A stretch of DNA of 64,000 nt. It comes from Cutibacterium granulosum. Its GTDB lineage: Bacteria > Actinomycetota > Actinomycetes > Propionibacteriales > Propionibacteriaceae. Positions 1 to 8,928 of the stretch are shown one piece after another. Each line of letters begins with the position of its first letter. The stretch's first letter is position 1. Below the pieces are notes generated by a model. The model had not been told where the DNA came from. It did not search any database and saw only the letters and a list, made by a program, of their open reading frames with translations. Made by a program: the position numbers and the translations under genes. The stretch covers positions 930,001 to 994,000 of the forward strand of contig NZ_LT906441.1 of assembly GCF_900186975.1 (NCBI RefSeq), in the 5' to 3' direction.

Positions 1-1028
1 GGTTGCCAGTGGCGCCCCTGGTGATCATCCTCGTCGTGCTCATCGTCGTCAGCGCCGTCTTCTCGCTGACCATCGGTTCGGAACCATTGCCGATGCGTGG
101 CGTTCTTGACACGGTTGGTGCCAGGATCACCGGCGAGCCGGGCCCTGACTCGACGATCGATCTCATCGTCTGGGACCTGCGTGCCCCCAGGGCACTGCTG
201 GCGATCATCGTCGGAGCTGGACTCGCCCTGGCCGGAAGCGGTATGCAGACCCTGGTGCGCAACCCGCTGGCCGACCCCTACCTGCTGGGTGTCTCGGCCG
301 GTGCGAGTGTGGGGGCCACCGCGGTCATCGCCCTGGGGATGTTCGCTTCCTGGGGTCCTCACCGACTCACCCTCGGGGCCTTGGTGGGGGCATTGGGCGC
401 CGCCGGTCTGGTGTACCTCATCTCCATGGCCCAGGGCGGCATGACGCCGCTGCGGCTGGTGCTCTCGGGCGTCGTGCTCTCTGCGGCATTCTCGGCACTG
501 GCGAGTTTCCTCGTCTTTCGCAGCTCGGATCCGCGTGCGGCGCAGTCGGTGTTGTACTGGATGCTGGGATCGGTGGCCGGTGCCACCTGGGACAGCTTGT
601 GGATGGCTGCCATCGTCACCGCTCTGTCCGCCGTGCTCATGATCGCGTTCTCGGGTTGGCTCGACGCCCTGGCTGCTGGCACCGACGTCGCTCGATCCCT
701 CGGCATCCCCGATACCAGGGTGCGCAAGGCGTTGTTCGTCGGCAACTCGGTACTCGTCGGGGTGCTCGTGGCGGTCTCCGGCGGCATCGGATTCGTCGGG
801 CTCGTCATTCCGCACATGTCCCGGCTGCTCGTGGGAGCCAGTCACCGGTCGATGGTGCCCGTCGCCGCCGCCATCGGCAGCCTCTTCCTGCTGTGGGTGG
901 ACGTCGGCGCCCGCGTCATCGCGGCACCACAGGAGGTGCCGCTCGGCGTCGTCACCGGGTTCATCGGCGCTCCCATCTTTCTGTACCTCATGGGGCGCAG
1001 CCAGTACCGATTCTCGAGTGAGTCATGA
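1..1028 (+). CDS. FecCD/BtuC-family ABC transporter permease (5' end outside the window)
   Basis: This is the membrane permease of a binding-protein-dependent importer for iron-siderophore, heme or corrinoid. The 341 visible residues are strongly hydrophobic with several membrane helices. They carry typical FecCD stretches: RAPRALLAIIVGAGLALAG near residue 60, RNPLADPYLLGVSAGAS near 86, and GFVGLVIPHMSR near 264, which is the loop that contacts the ATPase. The reading frame is open to the window edge. A TTG at position 3 could serve as a start but is more likely internal, because family members usually begin slightly earlier. It overlaps the downstream ATPase gene by 4 nt, so the two are translationally coupled. 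The substrate cannot be fixed from sequence; the neighbouring cobalamin genes make a corrinoid plausible. Confidence 0.9.
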   Translation, partial: LPVAPLVIILVVLIVVSAVFSLTIGSEPLPMRGVLDTVGARITGEPGPDSTIDLIVWDLRAPRALLAIIVGAGLALAGSGMQTLVRNPLADPYLLGVSAGASVGATAVIALGMFASWGPHRLTLGALVGALGAAGLVYLISMAQGGMTPLRLVLSGVVLSAAFSALASFLVFRSSDPRAAQSVLYWMLGSVAGATWDSLWMAAIVTALSAVLMIAFSGWLDALAAGTDVARSLGIPDTRVRKALFVGNSVLVGVLVAVSGGIGFVGLVIPHMSRLLVGASHRSMVPVAAAIGSLFLLWVDVGARVIAAPQEVPLGVVTGFIGAPIFLYLMGRSQYRFSSES

Positions 1029-1816
1029 CACGTCTCGAAGTTCGCAATGTCCAGTGCCGCATCAACGATCGCATCGTCGTCGACGACGTCAGTTTCATCG
1101 CCGAGCCGGGGAAGCTCACCGCCATCGTCGGCGTCAACGGAGTCGGCAAGTCGACTCTGCTGCGATCCATCGCCGGGGTGCGCCAGTTCAATTCCGGCGA
1201 CGTCCTGCTCAACGGCACCTCCGTCACCGACTACACCCCCATGCAACGTGCCCGGCTCATGGCCTTCGTCGGGCAGGAGGAGTCGCCATCGCCTGACCTC
1301 CTGCTGGGTGAGATGGTCGCGCTGGGACGTACCCCGCACCGCAAGCCGTGGCAGGTGGGGCAGCGTTCCGAGCGGCGGATCATCCGGGACTCCCTGGCCT
1401 TGGTGGGACTGGACCACCTCATCGATCGTCGTTGTGACCACCTGTCGGGCGGTGAGCGGCGCCGCGCCGTCATCGCCCGTGGCCTGGCCCAGGGCGCCGA
1501 CCTCATCATGTTGGACGAGCCGACCAATCACCTCGACGTGCTTCACCAACTCATGCTGCTGGACACGCTGCGCGCCAGCGGTCGGACGGTGGTCGCCACC
1601 ATCCACGACCTCGGCATGGCTGCTTCGCATTTCGACCACGTGGTCGTCCTGGCCGACGGCGGAGTGCTCTCCGCAGGTCCGGCTCGTGAGGCGCTCAGCC
1701 CATCGAACGTCGCGACGGCATTCCACGTCGTCGCACACCATGTCACCACTCCCGACGGCAGCCAGGAACTCGTGTGCACCGCACCGCTGCCCAATCCCAA
1801 CCGAGAGGAAAACTGA
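1025..1816 (+). CDS. ABC transporter ATP-binding protein (FecE/BtuD type)
   Basis: This cytoplasmic ATPase (263 aa) powers the permease encoded just upstream. Walker A GVNGVGKST is at residues 36-44, the signature LSGGERRR starts at 140, and Walker B LIMLDEP is at 160-166 followed by the D-loop. The short single-domain form with ARLMAFVGQEE at the Q-loop is typical of the FecE/BtuD/HmuV group. ATG overlaps the permease stop by 4 nt, and the stop lies 1 nt before the lipoprotein start, so the three genes form one operon. Whether the cargo is corrinoid, heme or siderophore is not decided by the sequence. Confidence 0.92.
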   Translation: MTRLEVRNVQCRINDRIVVDDVSFIAEPGKLTAIVGVNGVGKSTLLRSIAGVRQFNSGDVLLNGTSVTDYTPMQRARLMAFVGQEESPSPDLLLGEMVALGRTPHRKPWQVGQRSERRIIRDSLALVGLDHLIDRRCDHLSGGERRRAVIARGLAQGADLIMLDEPTNHLDVLHQLMLLDTLRASGRTVVATIHDLGMAASHFDHVVVLADGGVLSAGPAREALSPSNVATAFHVVAHHVTTPDGSQELVCTAPLPNPNREEN

Positions 1817-1817
1817 A

Positions 1818-2891
1818 ATGTCCACCAAACTCCTACCTGTCGTCCTGGCCTCCTGCCTGGCTGTGGGACTCACCGCCTGTGGCGGTGGATCAGCCTCCAA
1901 GAGCGGCGAGTCCGCCAAGGACTTCAACGAAGTCACCGTGACCAACTGTGGCAAGAAGGTCACCTACCCCAAGAAGGCCGAGCGACTCTACGTCAATGAC
2001 GGCAGCATCATCGCCATGGCGCTGAGCGCCGGGGCGCAAAAGCAGATCGCCGCGATAAGTTCGGCAGATCGGGACAAGGAGATCCTCACTGCCAAGTACG
2101 GGGCCGACACCATCAACAGTCTGCACGAGGGCGTCAAGGGTTACATGACCCTTGAGTCGGTCATCGCCAACAGGCCCGACGTCGTCGTCGCCGGGTGGGA
2201 CTACGGATTCTCCGAGGCGAACAACCTCACCCCCGACAACCTGCACGACAAGGGCATCAACAGTTACCTTCTCACCGAGTCATGCCGACAGAAGGACGGG
2301 CAGAGCGCCCGCGGTGTCATGGACCCTTGGAACGCAGTGCGGACCGACATCACCAACCTTGCCACCCTCACCGGCAACGAGCAGACCGGCAAGAAGGCCG
2401 TGCAGGACATGGACGATCGGCTCGACGCCCTCCAGAAGGCTCCGAAGGCCAGGAAGACCCCGACGGTGCTGCTCTTCGACTCGGCCAAGGACACCGTCTT
2501 CACCAGTGGTAGCAAGGGTGGGCCACAGGCCATCATCAACGCGGCGGATGCGCAGAACGGCGCTCACGACGTCAATGACACCTGGGTGCGTATCGGCTGG
2601 GAGAAGGTGGCGACGATGAACCCCGACGCCATCGCCTTCGTCGACTACGACGCCCAGCCCTACAGCGAGAAGATCAAGATTCTGGAATCGAATCCGGCGA
2701 CCAAGAACCTGGACGCGGTGAAGAAGAAGCGCTACCTCAACCTCCCCATCGCCATGTGGACCTCCGGCCCGCTCAACATCGATGCCGCCGAGCACCTGCG
2801 GGTCAGCCTGGAGAAGTGGGGGTTGGAGCCCAAGTCGTCGATCAAACCCCAGCTGAGGATTCCGGCCTCCGTGCCCGGGCACGAGGGCTGA
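1818..2891 (+). CDS. ABC transporter substrate-binding lipoprotein (FepB/BtuF-like)
   Basis: This 357-aa extracytoplasmic binding protein belongs to the importer encoded upstream. The N-terminus is a lipoprotein signal peptide with lipobox LTAC and lipidated Cys21, followed by a Gly/Ser-rich tether. The core has features of the helical-backbone metal-receptor fold, such as NRPDVVVAGWDYGF and NPDAIAFVDYD. ATG at 1818 follows a GAGAGGAAA ribosome site. The frame stays open far upstream, but that stretch is antisense-like overlap with the ATPase gene, so the later start with the signal peptide was chosen. A perfect hairpin at 3079-3104 probably ends the operon. Confidence 0.9.
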   Translation: MSTKLLPVVLASCLAVGLTACGGGSASKSGESAKDFNEVTVTNCGKKVTYPKKAERLYVNDGSIIAMALSAGAQKQIAAISSADRDKEILTAKYGADTINSLHEGVKGYMTLESVIANRPDVVVAGWDYGFSEANNLTPDNLHDKGINSYLLTESCRQKDGQSARGVMDPWNAVRTDITNLATLTGNEQTGKKAVQDMDDRLDALQKAPKARKTPTVLLFDSAKDTVFTSGSKGGPQAIINAADAQNGAHDVNDTWVRIGWEKVATMNPDAIAFVDYDAQPYSEKIKILESNPATKNLDAVKKKRYLNLPIAMWTSGPLNIDAAEHLRVSLEKWGLEPKSSIKPQLRIPASVPGHEG

Positions 2892-3078
2892 GAAGCCAAG
2901 TGCACTGCCCGGGTCACCTGGCTGGAGGAGACCAGCTGTCCGGCCCTCGGAGGCGCGGCGCCCGTGACGCGTGGTTGCTGTTGGCCACGACGAGAGGCGG
3001 GCGCGGGGCAGGCGTCCGGTGCGGGTGAGCTGCGGGGTCCGGCTGGGATGGTGAGATGCGGCTGGGCTCTGCCAGACG

Positions 3079-3109
3079 ACCCTCGTCCGAGTACGGACGA
3101 GGGTTTCGT
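3079..3109 (+). terminator. Rho-independent terminator of the importer operon
   Basis: An 11-bp perfect stem (ACCCTCGTCCG / CGGACGAGGGT) closes on an AGTA tetraloop at 3090-3093 and is followed by TTTCGTC. It sits about 190 nt after the binding-protein stop. The rest of 2892-3301 shows no supportable gene; a weaker CCATCAG/CTGATGG dyad lies near 3165 beyond the cbiC end. Confidence 0.65.
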
Positions 3110-3301
3110 CCATCTGGCGAAACCGATGCGCGACGGTCATCCGAAGTGGTCAAACCCGTGTCCCATCAGGGCTGATGGAGTCTCAATCTCACCGCAATGC
3201 CCCCCAAAACCATCTCTTCCAATGGTGGCGAGAATCTGTCATGGGGGGGATTCCTGGTGTGAGTGCCCCAGCGTGATTTGAATGAGCCGGTGACGTGCTT
3301 C

Positions 3302-3955
3302 TCAGCGGTGATCGTTGGTGAGCTCGGCGGTGGAGGCGATGGCGTTGACTGCCGCGACGGCGATGGCTGAGCCGCCACGACGTCCCAGCAGGGTGATGTA
3401 CTCCAGCCCCAGGTTGGAGTCGACCAGCGCCTGCTTGGACTCTGCGGCACCCACGAATCCCACCGGGATGCCGACGACGGCAGCCGGGCGCGCCCCGGTC
3501 TGTTCACACACCTCCAGAAGGTGGAACAGCGCAGTGGGGGCATTGCCGATGGCCACGACCGCCCCGTCCAGATGATCCTCGGCGGCCCACAGATCGACGG
3601 CGGCGCACGTCTTGGTCGTGTCGTTGCGCTTGGCGAGCTCGGTCAGGCGCGGCTCCTTGATGTGACAGACGACCTGCACCCCTTCGGGCAGTCGGGAACG
3701 GATGATGCCGGTCGCCGTCATGGAGGAGTCGCACAGGATGTTCGCGCCAGACGCCAGCGCACGACGCGTGGCCTCGACCACACCGGGGGTGAAGGCGATG
3801 TCACCGGCAATTGCCGGGTCTGCTGCGGCGTGGATCATTCGCACGACGACTCGCTCGACATCGGCGGGGAATCGCGCAAGATCCGCTTCCTCGCGGATGA
3901 TACGGAATGACTCCTTGTAGATGTCGGATCCGTTGTTGACGTATGACATGACCAC
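3302..3955 (-). CDS. cobH/cbiC: Precorrin-8X methylmutase
   Basis: The enzyme moves the C11 methyl group to C12, converting precorrin-8X (or cobalt-precorrin-8) to hydrogenobyrinate (or cobyrinate) in corrin-ring synthesis. The 217-aa length matches the family. The conserved catalytic histidine lies in VRMIHAAAD (His42). The segments CDSSMTATGI and GNAPTALFHLLE, and the closing GIPVGFVGAAESKQAL and GRRGGSAIAVAAVNA blocks, are characteristic. MVMSY gives two possible starts (3955 or 3949). The gene is transcribed away from the riboswitch-controlled cobalt transporter, with 376 nt between the two starts. No riboswitch was found on its own strand. Confidence 0.93.
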   Translation of the reverse strand: MVMSYVNNGSDIYKESFRIIREEADLARFPADVERVVVRMIHAAADPAIAGDIAFTPGVVEATRRALASGANILCDSSMTATGIIRSRLPEGVQVVCHIKEPRLTELAKRNDTTKTCAAVDLWAAEDHLDGAVVAIGNAPTALFHLLEVCEQTGARPAAVVGIPVGFVGAAESKQALVDSNLGLEYITLLGRRGGSAIAVAAVNAIASTAELTNDHR

Positions 3956-4144
3956 TCCTCGCAGCTGGATGACACCTCGAGCCTAGCGTCTCGTTGGCCA
4001 GCAGAGAGTTCTGCAGGTCACTGGTACAGGCAATGAACGCGGCGCCACGGATCGTGAGTGAGAGGACGTGGCGGCAGGGGTGGTGCCGTGCAAGGCCTGG
4101 TCTGTCAAATGTGCATGTCCCCGATTACATGTGTGCAGACCGAT

Positions 4145-4275
4145 GTGAAACAATGAAGCTCGACAACAGAACAGTCTCGTCGCATCTGGGCGGAAGCCGG
4201 GGAATTCCGGCACGGTCGCGCCACTGTGAACACTTCGTGCAACTCTTTGCCCAAGTGGGAGTCAGGAACGCCGTT
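4145..4275 (+). promoter_or_regulatory. Cobalamin riboswitch upstream of cbiM
   Basis: The core CCGGGGAATTCCGGCACGGTCGCGCCACTGTGA (shown in pieces: 4198-4209, 4210-4219, then GCGCCACTGTGA at 4218-4229) matches the conserved B12-riboswitch core. A degenerate B12 box, GTCAGGAACGCC, follows at 4261-4272, about 60 nt before cbiM. B12 riboswitches in this position normally repress cobalt uptake when adenosylcobalamin is plentiful. The exact 5' boundary is estimated. The remaining part of 3956-4144 holds the divergent upstream regions and no gene. Confidence 0.8.
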
Positions 4276-4331
4276 GTGGACGAGCCTTTCCAGCACGGAA
4301 CGCAAGATTCCGAGAAAGGAGAAAGTCCCTC

Positions 4332-5036
4332 ATGCACATTGCAGAAGGAATCCTCTCACCGGCGCAATGCGGTGTGTGGTACGCCGTCAGCGCACCATTC
4401 GTCGTCTGGGGTGCCGTTGAGGTCGTCAAGGAGGTGAAGCACCACCCCGAGAACCGGCTGCTGCTGGCCACCGCCGGTGCCTTCACCTTCGTGCTGTCGG
4501 CCATCAAACTGCCCAGTGTGTCCGGTTCGTCCTCCCACCCCACCGGTACCGGAGCCGGTGCCGTCCTCTTCCGTCCCCCGGTCATGGCCTTCCTCGGCAT
4601 GATCGTCCTCATCTTCCAGGCTCTGCTACTTGCACACGGCGGAATCTCGACGTTGGGGGCCAACACCTTCTCGATGGCGATCGTCGGCCCGTGGGTCGGA
4701 TACGCGTTCTACAAGCTCACCAAGGTTTGCCACGGGCCAGATGCCTTGGCGATCTTCCTGGCCATGGCCACAGCCGACTTCTCCACCTACTGCGTCACCA
4801 GCGTCCAGCTGGGCATTGCCTTCCCCGACCAGCAGTCCGGTGTCGGGGGTGCTGCTGCCAAGTTCCTCGGTATCTTCGCAACCACCCAGGTGCCGTTGGC
4901 CATCGCCGAGGGATTCCTCGGCATCCTGCTGTTCCGTTTCCTGGCCAACGTTGCCGCACCCCAGCTGCGCAAGCTTGGTGTGCTTGCCGACGAGCCGGCC
5001 GAGTCTGCTGACGCTGCGGAGGTGTCCCATGCCTGA
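4332..5036 (+). CDS. cbiM: Cobalt ECF transporter substrate-capture protein CbiM
   Basis: CbiM is the membrane S-component that binds and passes Co2+ in the CbiMNQO energy-coupling-factor importer. The protein (234 aa) starts MHIAEGIL; in CbiM/NikM proteins the N-terminal Met-His pair threads inward and ligates the metal, so the start at 4332 is effectively fixed by function. An AGGAGA-like ribosome site precedes it. At least six hydrophobic helices are visible, with the conserved GHGGISTLGAN-type loop present as AHGGISTLGAN. It overlaps cbiN by 8 nt. The operon is led by a B12 riboswitch, linking cobalt uptake to cobalamin demand. Confidence 0.95.
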   Translation: MHIAEGILSPAQCGVWYAVSAPFVVWGAVEVVKEVKHHPENRLLLATAGAFTFVLSAIKLPSVSGSSSHPTGTGAGAVLFRPPVMAFLGMIVLIFQALLLAHGGISTLGANTFSMAIVGPWVGYAFYKLTKVCHGPDALAIFLAMATADFSTYCVTSVQLGIAFPDQQSGVGGAAAKFLGIFATTQVPLAIAEGFLGILLFRFLANVAAPQLRKLGVLADEPAESADAAEVSHA

Positions 5037-5451
5037 GAAGTCCGTTCACAAGTCTGATACGTCGCTGACCAAGAGGTCCAAGTGGGTCACCCCGGTCCTC
5101 ATCATCCTGCTCATCGCGATCTTCGTCATCTGCATGGTCTTCGGTGGCCGCAAGACCACCCATGACGGTGAAGGTTTCGGTGGAACCGACGACGCCGCAG
5201 CCGATGCAGCCGAGGAGGCCGGTGCCAAGCCATGGATCGAGCCGATCTTCGAGCCTTCCTCCGGCGAGGTCGAATCAGGTCTGTTCGCCATGCAGGCCGC
5301 CCTCGGTGCTGGAATCGTCGGCTACGCCCTGGGCCGGATGTCTGGCCGCAAGCGCGGTGCCGAGGAGGCCATGGCTGCCTCTGACCTGAGCGATGCCACG
5401 GCCGTCGAGGCGGGAAAGACGAATGCCGCTCCCGCCAACCCGGTTGCCTGA
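5029..5451 (+). CDS. cbiN: Cobalt transporter accessory subunit CbiN
   Basis: CbiN (140 aa) is the small two-helix partner needed with CbiM for Co2+ loading. One helix lies at residues 17-38 (WVTPVLIILLIAIFVICMVF) and a second near 85-105 (GLFAMQAALGAGIVGYALG). Between them is an acidic extracytoplasmic loop with FGGTDDAAADAAEE. It is longer than the usual roughly 100 residues owing to an Ala-rich cytoplasmic tail. ATG at 5029 overlaps the end of cbiM by 8 nt, and the stop shares its last base with the cbiQ start, so translation is tightly coupled. Confidence 0.88.
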   Translation: MPEKSVHKSDTSLTKRSKWVTPVLIILLIAIFVICMVFGGRKTTHDGEGFGGTDDAAADAAEEAGAKPWIEPIFEPSSGEVESGLFAMQAALGAGIVGYALGRMSGRKRGAEEAMAASDLSDATAVEAGKTNAAPANPVA

Positions 5452-6269
5452 TGCAGATCACCTCTCTTGACGATGCCGCCTGGGATTCTCCCTGGCGGCA
5501 TCGCCGTGTGGGGGAGAAGGTGGCGCTGAGCACCGGCCTCCTTCTCACCTCCTTGTGCACCCCGGAGGTGCTCGTCCATGGCGCACCCATCGGCGTGTGG
5601 CCGGGTGCCCTCATGGTGGCAGTCGTCTCGGTGGTCGTCATCGTCAGATTCGCGCACATCCAGCCCCGAGTGCTGTGGCAGGCCATGGCGGCCCCGATCG
5701 TCTTCCTCGTCATCGGTGGTATCTCGGTGCTCATCAGCGTGGGTACCTCGACCGGCGGGCCGGAGTGGTGGCGTGCCGGTGGGGTGAGCATCGGCCCGGC
5801 ATCTGCGGCGCAGGCCGCTTCCCTGGTGGAACACGGCCTGGGCGGCACCCTGGCGGTGATGGTGCTCGGCGTGACAACACCGATGGTCGACCTGCTCACC
5901 TGGTTGCGCACATTCCACATTCCCGATCCGCTGCTGGAGATCTCCTCGCTCACCTACCGGCTCATCTTCGTGCTGCTCGGAACGTTCTTCACGGCCCAGG
6001 AGGCCCAGCGCAACCGTCTCAGCGACGACGCCCCCAGCCGGAAGCGACGCTGGGAGAACACTGCTGCGCTTCTGGGATCGGTGGCCGTGCGGTCGTGGAA
6101 TCGTGCTGAGCGGCTCAATGACGGCTTGACGAATCGTGGATTCGAGTCGTCCCTGGTGACCTTGACCATGCCACGTCGGGCCAGCACGAAACTCATGGTG
6201 TCCACTGTGGTGAGCTTGGTGGCGATCTGGGCGATCACATGGGCGACGACAGGAAGGTTGTGGCGATGA
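5451..6269 (+). CDS. cbiQ: Cobalt ECF transporter T-component CbiQ
   Basis: CbiQ (272 aa) is the transmembrane coupling protein linking CbiM/N to the ATPase. The N-terminus has [19 protein letters not shown], typical of CbiQ. Several hydrophobic helices follow, and the C-terminal cytoplasmic region contains [19 protein letters not shown], which matches the AxxxRG-type coupling motif that contacts CbiO. The start overlaps the cbiN stop by one base and the end overlaps cbiO by 4 nt. Confidence 0.93.
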   Translation: MQITSLDDAAWDSPWRHRRVGEKVALSTGLLLTSLCTPEVLVHGAPIGVWPGALMVAVVSVVVIVRFAHIQPRVLWQAMAAPIVFLVIGGISVLISVGTSTGGPEWWRAGGVSIGPASAAQAASLVEHGLGGTLAVMVLGVTTPMVDLLTWLRTFHIPDPLLEISSLTYRLIFVLLGTFFTAQEAQRNRLSDDAPSRKRRWENTAALLGSVAVRSWNRAERLNDGLTNRGFESSLVTLTMPRRASTKLMVSTVVSLVAIWAITWATTGRLWR

Positions 6270-7366
6270 CCGACAACGAATCCAGAGGCACCGGAGAATC
6301 CAGCGACACCGGGGAATCCAGAAGTATCGGGTCGGACAAGGCTCGCAGTGGTCAGATGGGCGTGGACGCCTCCCATGCCCTCCGCACCGAGACAGGACCC
6401 CGCACCGCGACAGGTCACACACCACCGGGCAATTCCGGGACGAGCTCAGCGGCGCACGGTGCTGGGGCCAGTGAGGTTCATGACTCCGACGATGCTGGCG
6501 GGGACGACGCTGGCGCGGCCCCCAGCGCTGATGTCACCCAGGATGCCGAGGGTGCCCCTACCGTCCTGATGCAGACCCGGGCCATGTGTGCCACCCATCC
6601 CGGGCGTCCCATGGTGCTGCGGGACGTCGACCTGCGGCTGCATCAGGGGGTGCGCGTCGCAATCCTTGGCGCCAACGGCTCGGGCAAGACGACCCTGCTG
6701 CGCTGCCTGTCCGGCTCCCTCGAACCGGTGTCCGGTGAGGTGCTGCGTGAGGGCAAACGTCTGGAGCACAACAAGAAGGCGCTGCGGGAGCATCGTCGCG
6801 TCGTCCAGCACGTCCTGCAGGATCCCGACGACCAGCTCTTCAGTGCAGACGTCTTCCAGGACGTCTCGTTCGGCCCGATGAACATGGGACTCGACGAGGA
6901 CGAGGTGCGCGAACGAGTCACCGGGGCCCTCACCCTGCTGGGCGCCGATCACCTGGCCGAACGCGCCACCCACCAGCTGTCCTACGGGGAACGCAAACGT
7001 GTCGCGGTGGCCGGAGCCATGGCCATGCGACCCAAACTGCTCATGCTCGACGAACCGACCGCCGGGCTGGACCCCGACGGTGTGTCGCGGATGATGGCGG
7101 CGTTGGGACGGTTGCACCAGACCGGCACGACGGTGGCCATGGCAACCCATGACGTCGATCTGGCCCTGGCCTGGGCCGACGAGGCCCTCGTCGTGGTGGA
7201 TCACAGTGTCGTCCAGGGGCCGATCGACGAGATGCTCGCCGACTCCGACATCGTGGAACGGGCACACCTGCACCTGCCGTGGGCGCTGGATCTCGCCCAG
7301 CGCATGGGAGTGAGTAGCCTGCCACGCACCATGGATGAGGTGGTTGCCGCCCTCGAGGCGCGGTGA
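6266..7366 (+). CDS. cbiO: Cobalt ECF transporter ATPase CbiO with an unusual N-terminal extension
   Basis: This is the ATPase of the cobalt importer (366 aa). Walker [10 protein letters not shown] lies near residues 134-142, signature LSYGERKR near 240, and Walker [14 protein letters not shown] after it. The Q-loop QDPDDQLFS is typical of CbiO/EcfA. ATG at 6266 overlaps the cbiQ stop by 4 nt. About 90 residues rich in Gly, Ser, Thr, Asp and Ala precede the ATPase domain; normal CbiO proteins start almost at that domain. The extension reads as disordered and may be a lineage-specific linker. An alternative internal start would have to lie near residue 99 (MQTRAMC). Confidence 0.92.
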   Translation: MTDNESRGTGESSDTGESRSIGSDKARSGQMGVDASHALRTETGPRTATGHTPPGNSGTSSAAHGAGASEVHDSDDAGGDDAGAAPSADVTQDAEGAPTVLMQTRAMCATHPGRPMVLRDVDLRLHQGVRVAILGANGSGKTTLLRCLSGSLEPVSGEVLREGKRLEHNKKALREHRRVVQHVLQDPDDQLFSADVFQDVSFGPMNMGLDEDEVRERVTGALTLLGADHLAERATHQLSYGERKRVAVAGAMAMRPKLLMLDEPTAGLDPDGVSRMMAALGRLHQTGTTVAMATHDVDLALAWADEALVVVDHSVVQGPIDEMLADSDIVERAHLHLPWALDLAQRMGVSSLPRTMDEVVAALEAR

Positions 7367-7855
7367 GCCAAGCTGGCCCGGCACCAAAGCTGGCCCGACC
7401 CGGTATCGGAAGCAGACCTGACCCGGCCAGCTTGGCAGACCCGGCCCGATATCAAAGCTGGCCCCGGCTCGGGACCGACGCACGCCCGGTACGGCACCAA
7501 GGCAGGCCCGGCATCACAGCCAGGCCGGTGGCACAGCTCGGCAGACTCCGGGTGCTGCCCCCGTCGAACTGCCGAGCTGCCACGGTGAATGGCCGTCGCG
7601 AGCGATGGTTCGGCACGGGCTGCTTTCGACACGGGCGGCTGGGGTTCCCTGGAGTTGTCAGGTGGGCGGTGTCGTGTGAGGACTGGTGCGAGCGCTACCA
7701 CGTGGGGAAGCTGTCGGGGGGAGCGGTGCCGCGTGGGGGAGCTGGCATGACCACCCAGAAGCTCCAGAAGCTGATGTGAGCGCCCACGTGGGGAGCTGGT
7801 GTGGGCATCCGCGCGGGCAGCGTGAGCACTGCCACGCGAGGTGGCGGTCTGAACC
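7367..7855. repeat. Gene-free stretch of degenerate short repeats between cbiO and cbiT
   Basis: No convincing gene lies here. The left part carries imperfect copies of CAAGCTGGCCCGGC (7369-7382, 7385-7400, 7457-7470) and an inverted copy near 7420. The right part has three loose copies of CACGTGGGGAGCTGG (near 7698, 7730 and 7785). An open frame across it encodes Pro/Arg-rich low-complexity sequence and was not called. Confidence 0.5.
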
Positions 7856-8449
7856 TCAGTCCTTGACCCAGCTCCATGCGACGACGGTGCGGGCGGGTTT
7901 CCACCCGCGCAGCCGCCCGATGTGGTCGGCGTTCTCCACCGAGAACCGCATGAGCTCACCGCCCAGCCGCCCCGACAGGTCGACAACCAGGGTCTCGGCC
8001 TCCATCGTCACCCCGTGGACGACGATCCTTCCATCCTGCGGCAACCGTGCCAGGCAGGCGTCCACGAGCTCAGCTGTCGCCCCGCCACCGATGAACACGG
8101 CATCCGGGGTGGGCAGCCCGTCGGGCAGCCCCTCGGTGAGGTCGTGATCGATCACCGTGAACTGTCCCGGTGCGGTGAGATTCTCGGCATTGGTACGTGC
8201 GTTGGCGGCTCGGTCGGCCCGCCGCTCCACCCCGACCGCGGTACAGGTGGGATCGGTACGGCACCACTCCACGGCGACCGATCCGGCGCCGGTGCCCAGA
8301 TCCCACAGCGTCTGCCCGGGCATGGGGCGCAGGGCGGCCAGCGCCACCGCGCGCACCGGATGCTTCGTGATGAGCCCGTCATGGGCAAAGTGTTCCTCGT
8401 CAAGGCCGGGGGTGCGGCCCAGTTTTGCGGTGTCAGGGTCAATGGTCAC
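7856..8449 (-). CDS. cbiT: Precorrin-6B / cobalt-precorrin-7 C15-methyltransferase (decarboxylating), CbiT
   Basis: CbiT methylates C15 and decarboxylates the C12 acetate side chain during corrin synthesis, using S-adenosylmethionine. The 197-aa protein has the family entry motif DEEHFAHDGLITKHPVRAVAL and the SAM loop DLGTGAGSVAVEW at residues 50-62, then FIGGGA at about 124-129. It corresponds to the C-terminal half of CobL in aerobic organisms, here as a separate gene. Codons 1 to about 62 lie inside the left copy of the 665-bp repeat, and a truncated second copy is at 28905-29135. The divergent partner is the riboswitch of the truncated cobO. Confidence 0.92.
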   Translation of the reverse strand: MTIDPDTAKLGRTPGLDEEHFAHDGLITKHPVRAVALAALRPMPGQTLWDLGTGAGSVAVEWCRTDPTCTAVGVERRADRAANARTNAENLTAPGQFTVIDHDLTEGLPDGLPTPDAVFIGGGATAELVDACLARLPQDGRIVVHGVTMEAETLVVDLSGRLGGELMRFSVENADHIGRLRGWKPARTVVAWSWVKD

Positions 8450-8928
8450 GGCTCAAGGGTATGCCGGGTGAGTGAAAACACCTTCGGTGTGTCAGAATCG
8501 CGGTACCGGCCAGGAGGAATCCGGTGTGAGTCCGGAGCGGTCCCGCCACTGTGAGCCCCGTCGGGCGTGCCTCGACCACCGAGGCGCCTCGATGCGCAAG
8601 CCAGGTCGTCCGGGTCGGTGCTGAGTCAGATCGACGCTGCCATGATGCGGGCGAGGACCCGCGAGGAGGTTTCCATGCCAGCAGGCCAGAGCCCCATCAC
8701 TCAGGACCCGAATGCCGTCCAGGATGGCCGCACCACCAGACAACGGCGTCTGAGACCGGTCGTCATGGTCAACACTGGTGAGGGCAAGGGCAAGACCACT
8801 GCCGCCATGGGAACCGCGCTGCGCGCGTGGAACCACGGCTGGGACGTCGGGGTGTTCCAATTCGTCAAGTCCGGTCGTTGGCACGTCGGCGAGCAGGATG
8901 CCCTGCAGGCCCTGGGAAGTCTGCACGA
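8264..8928. repeat. Left copy of a 665-bp perfect direct repeat (cbiT 5' part, riboswitch, cobO 5' part)
   Basis: This segment reappears in the same orientation at 28950-29614, offset by exactly 20,686 nt. By eye I found no mismatch between the copies. It starts at CCACTCCACGG within cbiT, runs through the intergenic B12 riboswitch, and ends at CTGCACGA inside cobO. Left of it cbiT continues intact; right of it cobO is broken and unrelated sequence starts at 8929. Confidence 0.95.
8483..8615 (+). promoter_or_regulatory. Cobalamin riboswitch (left copy) upstream of truncated cobO
   Basis: The canonical core is clear: GGAATCCGGTGTGAGTCCGG at 8516-8535, GCGGTCCCGCCACTGTGA at 8537-8554, and a B12 box GCAAGCCAGGTCGTCC at 8596-8611. 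It now controls only a broken cobO. The functional duplicate is at 29169-29301. Confidence 0.9.

Noticed and set aside
7363-7779. 138-aa open frame between cbiO and cbiT
   Set aside because: Low-complexity Pro/Arg sequence arising from degenerate repeats, with no ribosome site or domain.
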